Source: Desulfosporosinus acididurans
Lineage (GTDB): Bacteria; Bacillota; Desulfitobacteriia; Desulfitobacteriales; Desulfitobacteriaceae
Assembly (NCBI RefSeq): GCF_001029285.1
Contig: NZ_LDZY01000001.1
Span: forward strand, 248,001-312,000
Direction: 5' to 3'
DNA length: 64,000 bases
Shown: positions 34,142 through 42,414 of the stretch, piece after piece
Numbering within the stretch: the first letter of the stretch is position 1
How the letters are laid out: every line of letters starts with the position of its first letter
Position numbers and translations under genes: made by a program
Notes under the pieces: model-generated
Told to the model about the DNA's origin: nothing
Seen by the model: only the letters and a program-made list of their open reading frames with translations
The model's database searches: none

Positions 34142-34363
34142 ATGAGTCGTCGAAATAGAAACGCCGGTATTTTACCACAACCAGTTTTAGAACAATTCAA
34201 ATGGGAAGTCGCTGAAGAATTAGGTCTTAGTTCTAAGATCCAAACTCAGGGCTGGGAAAACATGACCTCCCGTGAATGTGGACATGTTGGCGGCAGAATC
34301 GGCGGAAGTATGGTAAAAACAATGATCCGACGAGCAAAAGAATCTCTTAATACCCCCGTCTAA
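34142..34363 (+). CDS. alpha/beta-type small acid-soluble spore protein
   Basis: The 73-residue protein carries the two SASP signatures: LEQFKWEVAEELGL near residues 16-29 (with the GPR protease site region) and TSRECGHVGGRIGGSMVK near 42-59. It coats and protects DNA in the dormant spore. GGAGG lies eight to nine bases before the ATG. It is expected to be expressed in the forespore. The Cys in the second motif is unusual for this family. Confidence 0.9.
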   Translation: MSRRNRNAGILPQPVLEQFKWEVAEELGLSSKIQTQGWENMTSRECGHVGGRIGGSMVKTMIRRAKESLNTPV

Positions 34364-34377
34364 ACCGTATTCGACGA

Positions 34378-34410
34378 TAAAAGGAGTACAGAAATTTCTG
34401 TACTCCTTTA
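34378..34410. terminator. bidirectional hairpin terminator
   Basis: TAAAAGGAGTACAGAAA and its complement form a perfect palindrome between the SASP gene and convergent surE; it overlaps the surE stop. Confidence 0.8.
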
Positions 34411-35163
34411 TTTTAACTTAGCCAGCTCTTCAGTCCAAAGCGACAAATTCGCATAATCCGTTAAGTTACTGTGAACCGGAGTCACAGAAACAAACCCCTC
34501 CTGAATTGCCCATAAATCCGTATCGCTTTCATTATCTGGAGTCATAGTGCCACTTTGCCAATAATAAAGCCTTCCTCTGGGATCAGTTCGCTGTTCAAAA
34601 ATATTTTCATAAACTGCCTTACCTAATCTTGTTACTTTCAGTCCCCGCCACTCATTGCGAGGTTTTCCGGGAAGGTTCAAATTGATTAATCCCTTATAAT
34701 CCAACTTGCGAAAAAGCTTCAAATTCTCAGCGACATAGGCTGCAGCAGGTTCAAACTCCTGATATTCAAAGCTGGCTAAAGACACAGCAATAGAGGGAAC
34801 ACCCAATAAAACTCCTTCCATCGCTGCTGAAACCGTTCCAGAATAAAAAATATCAGTCCCTAAATTAGGACCTTGATTAATCCCTGAAATCAAAAGATCA
34901 GGTCTAGGAACAAGTTCACCTTGAATTGCAAGTTTTACACAATCGGAAGGAGTTCCGCTTATGGCAAATCCTTTTAAGGATTCCTTCAACAAATGTTCGC
35001 TCACAAATAAAGGATTAAATAACGTAATGGAGTGGCCTGTTGCTGAGCGCTGACCTTCTGGGGCTACAATGCTGACATCATATCCGGTATTGCTAAGAAC
35101 CTTGTAAAGCATTTGAATTCCTGGAGCAAAATAGCCGTCATCATTGGTCAATAAAATATGCAT
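34408..35163 (-). CDS. surE: 5'/3'-nucleotidase SurE
   Basis: The 251-residue phosphatase has LLTNDDGYFAPGI (metal-binding Asp pair at 8-9), GTPSDCVKLAI and SGINQGPNLGTD, the SurE signatures. It dephosphorylates nucleoside monophosphates. AGGAGG stands at good distance before the ATG. It is the last gene of the preQ0/folate operon, 14 bases after the ypmA-like gene. Confidence 0.92.
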   Translation of the reverse strand: MHILLTNDDGYFAPGIQMLYKVLSNTGYDVSIVAPEGQRSATGHSITLFNPLFVSEHLLKESLKGFAISGTPSDCVKLAIQGELVPRPDLLISGINQGPNLGTDIFYSGTVSAAMEGVLLGVPSIAVSLASFEYQEFEPAAAYVAENLKLFRKLDYKGLINLNLPGKPRNEWRGLKVTRLGKAVYENIFEQRTDPRGRLYYWQSGTMTPDNESDTDLWAIQEGFVSVTPVHSNLTDYANLSLWTEELAKLK

Positions 35164-35177
35164 ATTTTTCCTCCTAT

Positions 35178-35375
35178 TTACTCTACTTCATAAATCGACA
35201 CAACCATTTTATCCTCTTTTTTCGTTAACCCAAACATTAGTCGATAATCTTTCAAGTTTTTATTGAGAAAATCTACTACTTTATAAAGTTCTCGATTAGG
35301 GCTAACTTTCTGTGTCGCAATAAGTTCGAGTTTTCCCGACCGTTCCGGCATAGGAGAAGTAGGTCTCTCATCCAT
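35178..35375 (-). CDS. YpmA-like DUF4264 protein
   Basis: The 65-residue protein contains KVSPNRELYKVVDFLNKNLK and YRLMFGLTKKEDKMVVSIYE, matching YpmA of Bacillus (DUF4264). Its function is unknown. It sits between folE and surE with gaps of about 14 bases on each side, so it is part of the operon. Confidence 0.75.
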   Translation of the reverse strand: MDERPTSPMPERSGKLELIATQKVSPNRELYKVVDFLNKNLKDYRLMFGLTKKEDKMVVSIYEVE

Positions 35376-35389
35376 AGGATACCTCTTTC

Positions 35390-35962
35390 TTAGCTTTTAT
35401 GACCTTGAATTAAGGAGAAAGCCTCCGATCTCGTTATAGGATTCGTTTTAAAAATTCCACGTACTGCAGAAGTGAGGGTTCTAGAACCTGCCTTTTTTAC
35501 ACCTCGCATGGTCATACACATATGCTCAGCTTCAATAACAACAAGCACTCCTAAAGGTGTAAGTTCAGCCATAATTGCATCAGCAATCTCAGATGTCAAG
35601 CGTTCCTGAAGCTGAGGTCTGCGGGCAAAGCCCTCCACTACACGGGCGAATTTCGATAAACCAGTGATTTTCCCCTTCCTGGGAATATAGGCGACATGAG
35701 CCTTACCATAAAAAGGAACAAGGTGATGTTCGCACATAGAATAGACTGGGATGTCCTTAACAATCACCATTTCTTCATGTTCCTCGGAAAACTGTACTTT
35801 TAAATGTCTACTGGGGTCTTCATGCAGACCTGCAAATACCTCTGCATACATCCTGGCAACACGTTTTGGTGTGTCCTGAAGTCCCTCTCTTTTAGGATCC
35901 TCCCCTATTGCTTCTAAAATCATATAGACTGCCTGCTCAATTTTTTCCAAATCCATCCCCAT
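35390..35962 (-). CDS. folE: GTP cyclohydrolase I
   Basis: The enzyme (190 residues) makes dihydroneopterin triphosphate from GTP, the first step to both folate and queuosine. It has the zinc-binding [11 protein letters not shown] and the substrate-site [12 protein letters not shown], and the MCMTMRGV near the end. The ATG at 35962 has AAAGGAG eight bases before it. Its place in a que operon indicates service to preQ0 synthesis. Confidence 0.93.
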   Translation of the reverse strand: MGMDLEKIEQAVYMILEAIGEDPKREGLQDTPKRVARMYAEVFAGLHEDPSRHLKVQFSEEHEEMVIVKDIPVYSMCEHHLVPFYGKAHVAYIPRKGKITGLSKFARVVEGFARRPQLQERLTSEIADAIMAELTPLGVLVVIEAEHMCMTMRGVKKAGSRTLTSAVRGIFKTNPITRSEAFSLIQGHKS

Positions 35963-36001
35963 AATCATTTCTCCTTTACACGATGATCCCTCACCAGTTT
36001 T

Positions 36002-36736
36002 CTATAACTGCCCCATAAAGACATGTGTTTGAGGAATAACTCGGACATTCATAAGCTTTTCCAGAAAGAACCGCTGCCAATCTAAAAGTTGGCCGGGCTT
36101 GGGACTCTCGCAACCGTTGACTTTAGTAACAGGCTGCAAAATAGTTAGCAATGACGGGTTAATGCCCGCAATTAAATCCCGAGCCTTTTGAAGATCGTCT
36201 AATTTGCTTTTCTCAGTCACGACAATTTTGATAAATACTTCTTTAGCAAGACTTTTACGCAGAAAGTCTTCGTGAACATCCCAAAAGATCTCTTCTCCGA
36301 AAGGTAACTTGATATCCATACTGATAATATCAATAAGTGACAATATTTTGAGAAGTTGGGACGGGAGTGTTCCATTCGTTTCCAGATAAATCGGAAGATT
36401 CTTCTTCTTGATTAAGGGTAGAAACGACGAAAGTTCATCAGCCCAAAGAAGAGGTTCTCCGCCAGTGATGCTTAGGGAGTGATGGAGAGAAAAATCGTAA
36501 GACTGAAGCAACTCCACTAGTTCGAAAATATCAATAGGATTTTCGAATTCCCGAAAACTTCGCGAACCTGGGTTGATTTCTATGCGAAATTGTTTCGGAA
36601 CTATAGTCTCTGTATCACAATATGGACATTTTAAATTGCAGCGAGGAAACCTTAAGAAAATTTGACGTGTGCCGACGTACGGGCCTTCCCCTTGAATCGA
36701 TGAAAAAATTTCAGTTACCGGTAACTTAATCATCAC
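36002..36736 (-). CDS. queE: 7-carboxy-7-deazaguanine synthase
   Basis: This radical SAM enzyme of 244 residues converts carboxytetrahydropterin to CDG. The SIQGEGPYVGTRQIFLR opening and the CNLKCPYC cluster motif are clear, followed by SITGGEPLLW. The start overlaps the stop of the DUF366 gene by four bases, so the two are coupled. Confidence 0.92.
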   Translation of the reverse strand: MMIKLPVTEIFSSIQGEGPYVGTRQIFLRFPRCNLKCPYCDTETIVPKQFRIEINPGSRSFREFENPIDIFELVELLQSYDFSLHHSLSITGGEPLLWADELSSFLPLIKKKNLPIYLETNGTLPSQLLKILSLIDIISMDIKLPFGEEIFWDVHEDFLRKSLAKEVFIKIVVTEKSKLDDLQKARDLIAGINPSLLTILQPVTKVNGCESPKPGQLLDWQRFFLEKLMNVRVIPQTHVFMGQL

Positions 36737-37290
36737 ATAACCCCTCGGACTTTACAACGAGCATGGCGCATCGACAAGACCTCGGCACAATAACGTTTGG
36801 CAACGTTCTCTCCGAATTCCAAAACATTACAGACTTGAAGATCATTTAAGCCAGTCGTCGGAATAGGAGTATTATGGCTAGAAACGTTTAAGCCGCAGTG
36901 GATAAGCGTGGAGACAGGCGAAAGAGTTGCAATACTTACAGAAAGCTTTCGGTCTCCATCATAAAGGTCGTCTCCAGTTCGTCTCAGAGAGGATGCTCCT
37001 AATTTTTCCAGTTCTTCTTTTATAGTTGCTATTAGCAAGCGCTGCCGAACAATCGTCTTCTCTAAATCCATTTCAAAATGTTCAACGATAAAATGCAGCA
37101 TGTCCTCACTATAGATCCAATCCTGTGCTGCCACATCTTCCATGTCCACCATCTCATTTTGTTCAACGCGGCATGCTCCTCGAAACACACACATACTATC
37201 CCCCATTAAACCAAAGTTTTTGTAGGTAAACAGGGATTGAAGCTGACTCCCATCATAGTTGAGAGGATTTTGACAAATATGATATTTCAA
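36733..37290 (-). CDS. DUF366 family protein in the preQ0 operon
   Basis: The 185-residue protein resembles the DUF366 family, with LRRTGDDLYDGDRKLSVSIA and IHCGLNVSSHNTP. The family often travels with queuosine or archaeosine genes, but its reaction is unknown. It starts at TTG with GAGGG seven bases before it. The frame overlaps queE by four bases and follows queC after about 59 bases. Confidence 0.72.
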   Translation of the reverse strand: MKYHICQNPLNYDGSQLQSLFTYKNFGLMGDSMCVFRGACRVEQNEMVDMEDVAAQDWIYSEDMLHFIVEHFEMDLEKTIVRQRLLIATIKEELEKLGASSLRRTGDDLYDGDRKLSVSIATLSPVSTLIHCGLNVSSHNTPIPTTGLNDLQVCNVLEFGENVAKRYCAEVLSMRHARCKVRGVM

Positions 37291-37349
37291 GACTATTCCC
37301 TCTTTTCGCGGCCTTTGAGTCTTTTAACATTCAAATATTTAAGATACTA

Positions 37350-38045
37350 TTAAGGAGTGTCGAACAGTTCACTTACCAAAGCTTCAGCCTCATTTACGAT
37401 TAAAGCTCGTTTCATTCTCAAACAACTCTCGCAATGTCCACAAGGGCGCTGCCCATTTTCATAACAGCTCCATACCTTTTCAAATGGAATATTGAGTCTT
37501 AAGCCTTCTCGGACGATTTCAGATTTTGATAACGCTGCAGTAGGGCTATCAACCGTCACCGTATTTTGAGTCGAGTATTTGAAGCAATCATTCATTGCGG
37601 TCATGAATTCTAAAGAATTATCCGGAAATGTTGCGGCCTCTTCCCGATTGAAGCCCGTAATCAGAGTTACCGCTTCACCCATATTTTCGGCAAATACAGC
37701 GGCAATGTTCATAAACAAGCCATTGCGATTAGGCACCCAAACCTGATGAGCGCTTTTAAGAGCTTCTTCTTCAATATTATCAAGTTGTTTAAACTCTAAT
37801 TGAGGTAAATCTGTTGAACGATTAACCAAGGCAGTACGAGTCTGCTCTTGAAGAAAAGGCAAAGCAATAATCGTATGGCGGATATTAAAATGGTCGGCAA
37901 TCTGACGAGATGCAGATATTTCCTTCTCCTTTGCCCGTTGACCATAATCAAAGGTTATAGCTAAATCTAAGGTTGTTTTCTCGAGAAATAGGGCCATAGC
38001 CACAGTTGAATCTAAACCGCCTGATAGTAAAACAATACCAGCCAA
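37350..38045 (-). CDS. queC: 7-cyano-7-deazaguanine synthase
   Basis: The ATP-dependent enzyme (231 residues) makes preQ0 from CDG and ammonia. The PP-loop LLSGGLDSTVAMAL is at the N-terminus and the zinc site CYENGQRPCGHCESC near the end. It starts at TTG; AAGGAGG lies inside the end of queD, only three bases separate the two genes. Confidence 0.93.
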   Translation of the reverse strand: MAGIVLLSGGLDSTVAMALFLEKTTLDLAITFDYGQRAKEKEISASRQIADHFNIRHTIIALPFLQEQTRTALVNRSTDLPQLEFKQLDNIEEEALKSAHQVWVPNRNGLFMNIAAVFAENMGEAVTLITGFNREEAATFPDNSLEFMTAMNDCFKYSTQNTVTVDSPTAALSKSEIVREGLRLNIPFEKVWSCYENGQRPCGHCESCLRMKRALIVNEAEALVSELFDTP

Positions 38046-38048
38046 AAG

Positions 38049-38426
38049 TCAGTCCTCCTTATAAATTGCCCAGGCATCTGGAGCTTCGAAAACTTTCACC
38101 CATACTAAGCGATTTTCACCTAATACTAAATTCTGCTTAAATTCACAGAATAAAAATTGGGCTATAAGCTCTGCTGTAGGATTGACTCCTGCGGGTCCAA
38201 ACGCCGGCAAATCATTGAGCAGGCTGTGATCTAACAAATCAAGAGTCTTTCTAATCGCCTGTTTTACTTCACTAAAATCCACCAGCATTCCCAAATTATC
38301 TAATTGTTTACCTTCAATACAAACGACAACATTCCAACGATGCCCATGCAAATTGGAACACTTACCCTTGTAATTGCGGATAAAATGAGCGGCATCAAAA
38401 TGCGCCTGAACACATACCTGATACAT
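38049..38426 (-). CDS. queD: 6-carboxytetrahydropterin synthase
   Basis: The enzyme (125 residues) has zinc-binding His in AHFDAAHFI and CSNLHGHRWNV and the catalytic Cys of the latter. ATG 38426 has AAGGAG six bases before it; the longer frame would run into the terminator upstream. It is the first gene of the operon queD-queC-DUF366-queE-folE-ypmA-like-surE. A -10-like AATATAAAT precedes it. I see no preQ1 riboswitch. Confidence 0.9.
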   Translation of the reverse strand: MYQVCVQAHFDAAHFIRNYKGKCSNLHGHRWNVVVCIEGKQLDNLGMLVDFSEVKQAIRKTLDLLDHSLLNDLPAFGPAGVNPTAELIAQFLFCEFKQNLVLGENRLVWVKVFEAPDAWAIYKED

Positions 38427-38501
38427 AGTTAACTCCTTATTTGAGATATTACTATTTATATTAACATTTTTAGATACAAAATAAAAATGAAATTTAAACA
38501 A

Positions 38502-38527
38502 AAGAAGAAGGGTTTTCCCTTCTTCTT
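38502..38527 (-). terminator. terminator of the TPR gene
   Basis: AAGAAGAAGGG-AAAA-CCCTTCTTCTT with TTTTGTTT on the minus strand overlaps the TPR stop codon and separates it from queD. Confidence 0.8.
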
Positions 38528-39692
38528 AGGCTAATTTGAGTGCTTTATTATAGCAATCAATGGCCGTATCATACTGATTCATTTGATCGTAGACATTTCC
38601 AAGCAAAGCCCATCCCGCTGAATGATTGGGGTCTATTTCTATAAGTTTATTTAGAGATTCTATACACTCCTGCCAATTACCTTTACGAGTAAGACATACA
38701 CTAAGGTTATAAAGAATCAACGGGTGATCGGGGCTTAGCTCTAAAGCCTTTTTATAGTATTCCACCGCCCTTCTTGATCTTCCTTGATGAACAAGGGTAA
38801 AGGCGAGGTTGTTCAGTAGAATTGGATCTTGGGGATAAATCTTTATAGCCCGATCCAAGAGGTTTAATGCTTCCTGAGTTCGTCCCTGATTTTGATAGAC
38901 CGCGGCAAGATTACTTAAAGAATCGTAATGATCCGGCTCATATTTAAGGGTGAATTTGTAGTATTGGATTCCCTTTTTTATTTGACCGATTTGAATATAA
39001 CAATAGGCTAATCTTGCCGCTAAATCAGGCGTTCCGCCATAACGAAGGGCCCGATCAAAACTCAGGCAGGCATCAGCCAATTGCTCCAACTTCAAGTGCA
39101 TTTCTCCCTTTTCTTCCCAATATCGTGATTCACGCGGTGATAGTTGACAACACCCTTGAAAACAGCGCAAGGCTTCTTGATATTCTTCATGATAAGCATA
39201 AATAATCCCTAGCCGATAATAGGTTTCCGCATTTTTAGGTTCTGCTCGACAGGAATTGTCAAGAGCCTTAACTCCCTCCTGCCAATTTCCTTGTTCCAAA
39301 TGACAATCTGCAAGAATCCCCCAGAACTTGGAACTTTGCGGTTTTAATTTAAGCGCATCTTCAATCATAGTTTTCGCTTGCAGAATGAGGCCTTGTCCAA
39401 GATAACATTGCGCTAAGAGACCACATATCATCCCCGATTCGTCATAGCCCTTTCGTTCCAGAGTTTCTAAATAATCCCTTGCTTCTTGAAATGCCTGAAC
39501 TTCAATTAAATGTTCAACTTCATTTAGCCGAAGTTTACCTTTGCTTTGCTTCAATAAATCTACCCATTCCTGGATAGCTAAATCCGTTTTTCCCAGCCAA
39601 AAGTGCCATTTTGCTTGCAAAGAATTCCACAGATATGTTTTCCTGAGAGTCGGCCTTTTTTGTTTGACGTTTGAGGCCAAAGGTACAACCAT
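38526..39692 (-). CDS. TPR-repeat protein
   Basis: The 388-residue protein is built of about ten tetratricopeptide repeats, for example YYRLGIIYAYHEEYQEALRC and LLNNLAFTLVHQGRSRRAVE. It has no signal peptide or enzymatic domain and is probably a cytoplasmic scaffold. GGGG precedes the ATG. It is a single-gene unit with its own terminator. Confidence 0.85.
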   Translation of the reverse strand: MVVPLASNVKQKRPTLRKTYLWNSLQAKWHFWLGKTDLAIQEWVDLLKQSKGKLRLNEVEHLIEVQAFQEARDYLETLERKGYDESGMICGLLAQCYLGQGLILQAKTMIEDALKLKPQSSKFWGILADCHLEQGNWQEGVKALDNSCRAEPKNAETYYRLGIIYAYHEEYQEALRCFQGCCQLSPRESRYWEEKGEMHLKLEQLADACLSFDRALRYGGTPDLAARLAYCYIQIGQIKKGIQYYKFTLKYEPDHYDSLSNLAAVYQNQGRTQEALNLLDRAIKIYPQDPILLNNLAFTLVHQGRSRRAVEYYKKALELSPDHPLILYNLSVCLTRKGNWQECIESLNKLIEIDPNHSAGWALLGNVYDQMNQYDTAIDCYNKALKLA

Positions 39693-39903
39693 TGTCTCAG
39701 CCCCTTTTTTACTTATTTTTCCATTATTTCATTCTCCTTTTTTTCTTTTAATCCTCCTGGGACACTCGAGAATCGAACGCCAAAAGCCTTGGATATACGC
39801 GATTATTCATTATACTTGAGCTGCTTTTCCTACACTCTCGTCAGATTATTATAATTACTACTTAATTTATGTCATAATAAGTTTTTATTCCTATAAATCA
39901 GCA

Positions 39904-39950
39904 GTGAACTCGTTCAGCTAAAGCTGAACATCGGGGCTTAACTGGATAAA
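39904..39950 (+). repeat. dispersed palindromic element M, copy 3 (deletion derivative)
   Basis: GTGAACTCGTTCAGCTAAAG and CTGAACATCGGGGCTT are joined directly to AACTGGATAAA; the central hairpin region seen at 62021 is missing. Confidence 0.75.
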
Positions 39951-39987
39951 TGGTTTAACAGTGTCCTCGAAATTTCATTCTGACAGC

Positions 39988-40016
39988 AAAAAACTCAGCT
40001 AAATCGCCGAGTTTTT
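39988..40016. terminator. hairpin terminator after the Fur-family gene
   Basis: AAAAACTC-A-GC/GC-C-GAGTTTTT lies 93 bases after the fur-like stop and could work in both directions. Confidence 0.65.
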
Positions 40017-40108
40017 GTAAACAGAGGTTTTATTTCTCTAATGTTCCATCAAGAAAGAAGATTTGACCTATTATTTCTTCTTAAGGCGAATTAAGGCAAA
40101 GAGGCGCA

Positions 40109-40561
40109 TTACTGCGCCCCTTCACATTTAGAACAATAGCCATAAAATTTTAAATCGTGGTCGGAAACTTTAAAATGATTTCGTTTCATAATGACGGCTT
40201 CTAAGGACTCTAATAAATCATCATCAAATTCCGAAACATTTCCACAGCGTAAACAAATAAGGTGATGGTGGTGATGATGTTCATCCTTACGACTAAATTC
40301 ATAACGAGTGCGGCCATCTCCAAAATCGTTCTTAATAAGAACTCCAATTTCCGCCAATATATCTAAAGTTCGATAAACGGTAGCAAGACCTATCTCTGGG
40401 TTTTCATTTTTAACGAGCATATATACTTCTTCGGCACTTAAATGCCGATCCACATGCTCCACAAACATGTGGAGAATCGTCTGTCTTTGAGGAGTTACTT
40501 TATAGGAGTGATTACGCAGCAAGTTGCAGATATTCTCAAACGTTCTAAAGTTCTCCATCAA
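40109..40561 (-). CDS. Fur-family transcriptional regulator
   Basis: The 150-residue protein has the winged-helix part (SAEEVYMLVKNENPEIGLAT then VYRTLDILAEIGVL) and the metal/dimer part with DEHHHHHHLICLRCGNVSEF and CSKCEGAQ. The six-His run reflects the family regulatory metal site. It could be Fur, PerR or Zur; a second, more Zur-like member is at 60.1 kb near znu genes, so this one is more likely Fur or PerR. GGAGG lies before the TTG/ATG start pair. Confidence 0.85.
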   Translation of the reverse strand: MMENFRTFENICNLLRNHSYKVTPQRQTILHMFVEHVDRHLSAEEVYMLVKNENPEIGLATVYRTLDILAEIGVLIKNDFGDGRTRYEFSRKDEHHHHHHLICLRCGNVSEFDDDLLESLEAVIMKRNHFKVSDHDLKFYGYCSKCEGAQ

Positions 40562-40629
40562 TGCCCCTCCTCCATATATTTCCTATTATAAGACATTATT
40601 TTCACTTTGCAAAGTGATTTTAAGAAATA

Positions 40630-41904
40630 TTAACGATTAAAGACTTCATAAATCGCGAACTTTAGATAATCTGTTTCTTCACTTCCTAAAAGAACTGGAT
40701 GATCTTTACCGGCACGACGGAATTCTACTAGGCGCAAGATTTTATGAGCATCTGCTGCAGCTTCTTGCAGCATTTTTTGAAATCGTGCTGAACTTAAATG
40801 GTATGAGCATGATGCTGTTATTAAAACGCCACCATCTCGAACTAACTTCATTCCTTGAAGATTTATTTCCTTATAGCCTCGCAGCGCTCCTTCCAGAACC
40901 TGACGACTTTTAGCAAAGGCCGGAGGATCTAAAATGACTACATCCCAAGTCTTCTTCTCGTTTACTTGGTTTCTTAAAAAATCAAAAGCATTTTCCGCAA
41001 CAAATTGAGTACGATGCAGAAATCCATTAAGCAATGCATTCCTCTTAGCCATTTCAATAGCTTTCTCTGAGATATCAACACAAGTAACCTTTTTAGCCCC
41101 ATACAGACACGCGTGCAGCATAAACGATCCTGTATGGGAAAAGCAATCTAAGACCTCAGCACCATCCCAAAACGGATTTTTAATTTCTTTTCCCTTTTTA
41201 TCTTGAGGACGTCCTTCAGGATCTCGGTAAATCCCATGACTCGCTCCCCATCCAGTCATAATGGGCTTTAAGGAAGCACGATTTTCACGTTGATCAAAGA
41301 AATACCCAGTCTTCTGTCCTTCAGCTACATCGACCATGATCTTTAACTCATTTTCCTGGAGGGTTATTTGAGTATCAAAAGGAGTATCCACGAAGCCGAC
41401 TCTCTCTTCCAGACCTTCCAAGCGCCGAACAGAAACATCGCTTCGTTCATAAATTCCTCGTGGATTGAAGATTTTTTTTAAGGCCTGAAATATCCATTGT
41501 CGTCGGACTTCCATGCCAAGGGCAAGAATTTGAACCACAAGAACGTCTTCATATTTATCAATAATCAGGCCTGGCAAGAAATCCGCTTCACCGTGGACAA
41601 CCCGACAGGAGGTTATATTAGATAATAGCCATTGTCGCCGCTTCCAAGCACTTTGAATTTTGTTTAAAAAAAACTCTTCATCAATGGGGTTTTCCGAATA
41701 GGATATCACTCGCAGAATCAGCTGCGATACAGGGTTATAAAATCCTTGGGCCAAGAAATGTCCATCGTGATTTAAAATATGTACAATATCTCCTCCTGAG
41801 GGATTCCCTTCGATTCTGCCAATTTCTCCGGGATAGATCCAGGGATGCCCCTGTTCAAGCCTTCTTTTGCGATTTCTTATAAGAAACACTCTTGGTATAG
41901 ACAT
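40630..41904 (-). CDS. class I SAM-dependent rRNA methyltransferase, RlmI-like
   Basis: The N-terminal PUA domain (RVFLIRNRKRRLEQGHPWIY) and the methyltransferase core (AEGQKTGYFFDQRENRASL, then VLDCFSHTGSFMLHACL and ILDPPAFAKSR) match the RlmI/YwbD group that makes m5C in 23S rRNA. It has an extra segment of about 25 residues (near 215-240, GIYRDPEGRPQDKKGKEI) between the two conserved motifs, not seen in E. coli RlmI. GAGGATC precedes the ATG. Confidence 0.86.
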   Translation of the reverse strand: MSIPRVFLIRNRKRRLEQGHPWIYPGEIGRIEGNPSGGDIVHILNHDGHFLAQGFYNPVSQLILRVISYSENPIDEEFFLNKIQSAWKRRQWLLSNITSCRVVHGEADFLPGLIIDKYEDVLVVQILALGMEVRRQWIFQALKKIFNPRGIYERSDVSVRRLEGLEERVGFVDTPFDTQITLQENELKIMVDVAEGQKTGYFFDQRENRASLKPIMTGWGASHGIYRDPEGRPQDKKGKEIKNPFWDGAEVLDCFSHTGSFMLHACLYGAKKVTCVDISEKAIEMAKRNALLNGFLHRTQFVAENAFDFLRNQVNEKKTWDVVILDPPAFAKSRQVLEGALRGYKEINLQGMKLVRDGGVLITASCSYHLSSARFQKMLQEAAADAHKILRLVEFRRAGKDHPVLLGSEETDYLKFAIYEVFNR

Positions 41905-42046
41905 AACAGATCCTCGCTTTCAAAAACGTAAAGATTCATATCTTTAAAATATACCGTGAAATCAAAGGAAAGGAAAGCTTTCATTTTTCTTTGATTTCAT
42001 AGTTACATCCATACAATCGTTTCTACCATCTGATAGACGATATGCT

Positions 42047-42073
42047 AAAAAACCATCCTTTTTCGGATGGTTT
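42047..42073 (-). terminator. terminator of the UPF0180 gene
   Basis: AAACCATCC/GGATGGTTT is followed by TTTT on the minus strand. Confidence 0.75.
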
Positions 42074-42103
42074 AAGAAGTGGGAGTGGCTCGAGTTCATT
42101 CTA

Positions 42104-42343
42104 TTAGGAAAAACGATCCCTAAGAACCTCAACGACTTCTTCTGCACTACGACCGGAGGCATTAATAACTGGCAGCTTGACCGGCCAATCCGCCGATAAA
42201 TTATGAGTTCCATCACCCTTAACGACAACTGCCCGAATATTATACAATGCCTTTCCTTCTAAAGGAGCGGTCTTAAATCCTGAAGCATGTAATGCTTGTA
42301 CGACATTGCTGAGTCCATCTTCTACTGCTATCATTTTATACAT
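42104..42343 (-). CDS. UPF0180 (YkuS-like) protein
   Basis: The 79-residue protein has VEDGLSNVVQALHASGF near the start and LPVINASGRSAEEVVEVLRD near the end, the UPF0180 pattern. Function unknown. GGAGAGGGTG lies before the ATG. It is in front of the rRNA methyltransferase on the same strand, separated by a terminator. Confidence 0.78.
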   Translation of the reverse strand: MYKMIAVEDGLSNVVQALHASGFKTAPLEGKALYNIRAVVVKGDGTHNLSADWPVKLPVINASGRSAEEVVEVLRDRFS

Positions 42344-42414
42344 TTATTTCACCCTCTCCTTGAATTATACTTAGTTTCCCACCAATAAATCATCTTATCC
42401 AGAGAGAAATTTCC

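Noticed and set aside
38427-38501. preQ1 riboswitch before queD
   Set aside because: The leader is short and AT-rich with no matching aptamer core.
39745-39800. tRNA-like T-arm (GTTCGATTC on the minus strand)
   Set aside because: The flanking bases do not pair into a T-stem and no acceptor, D or anticodon arm can be formed.
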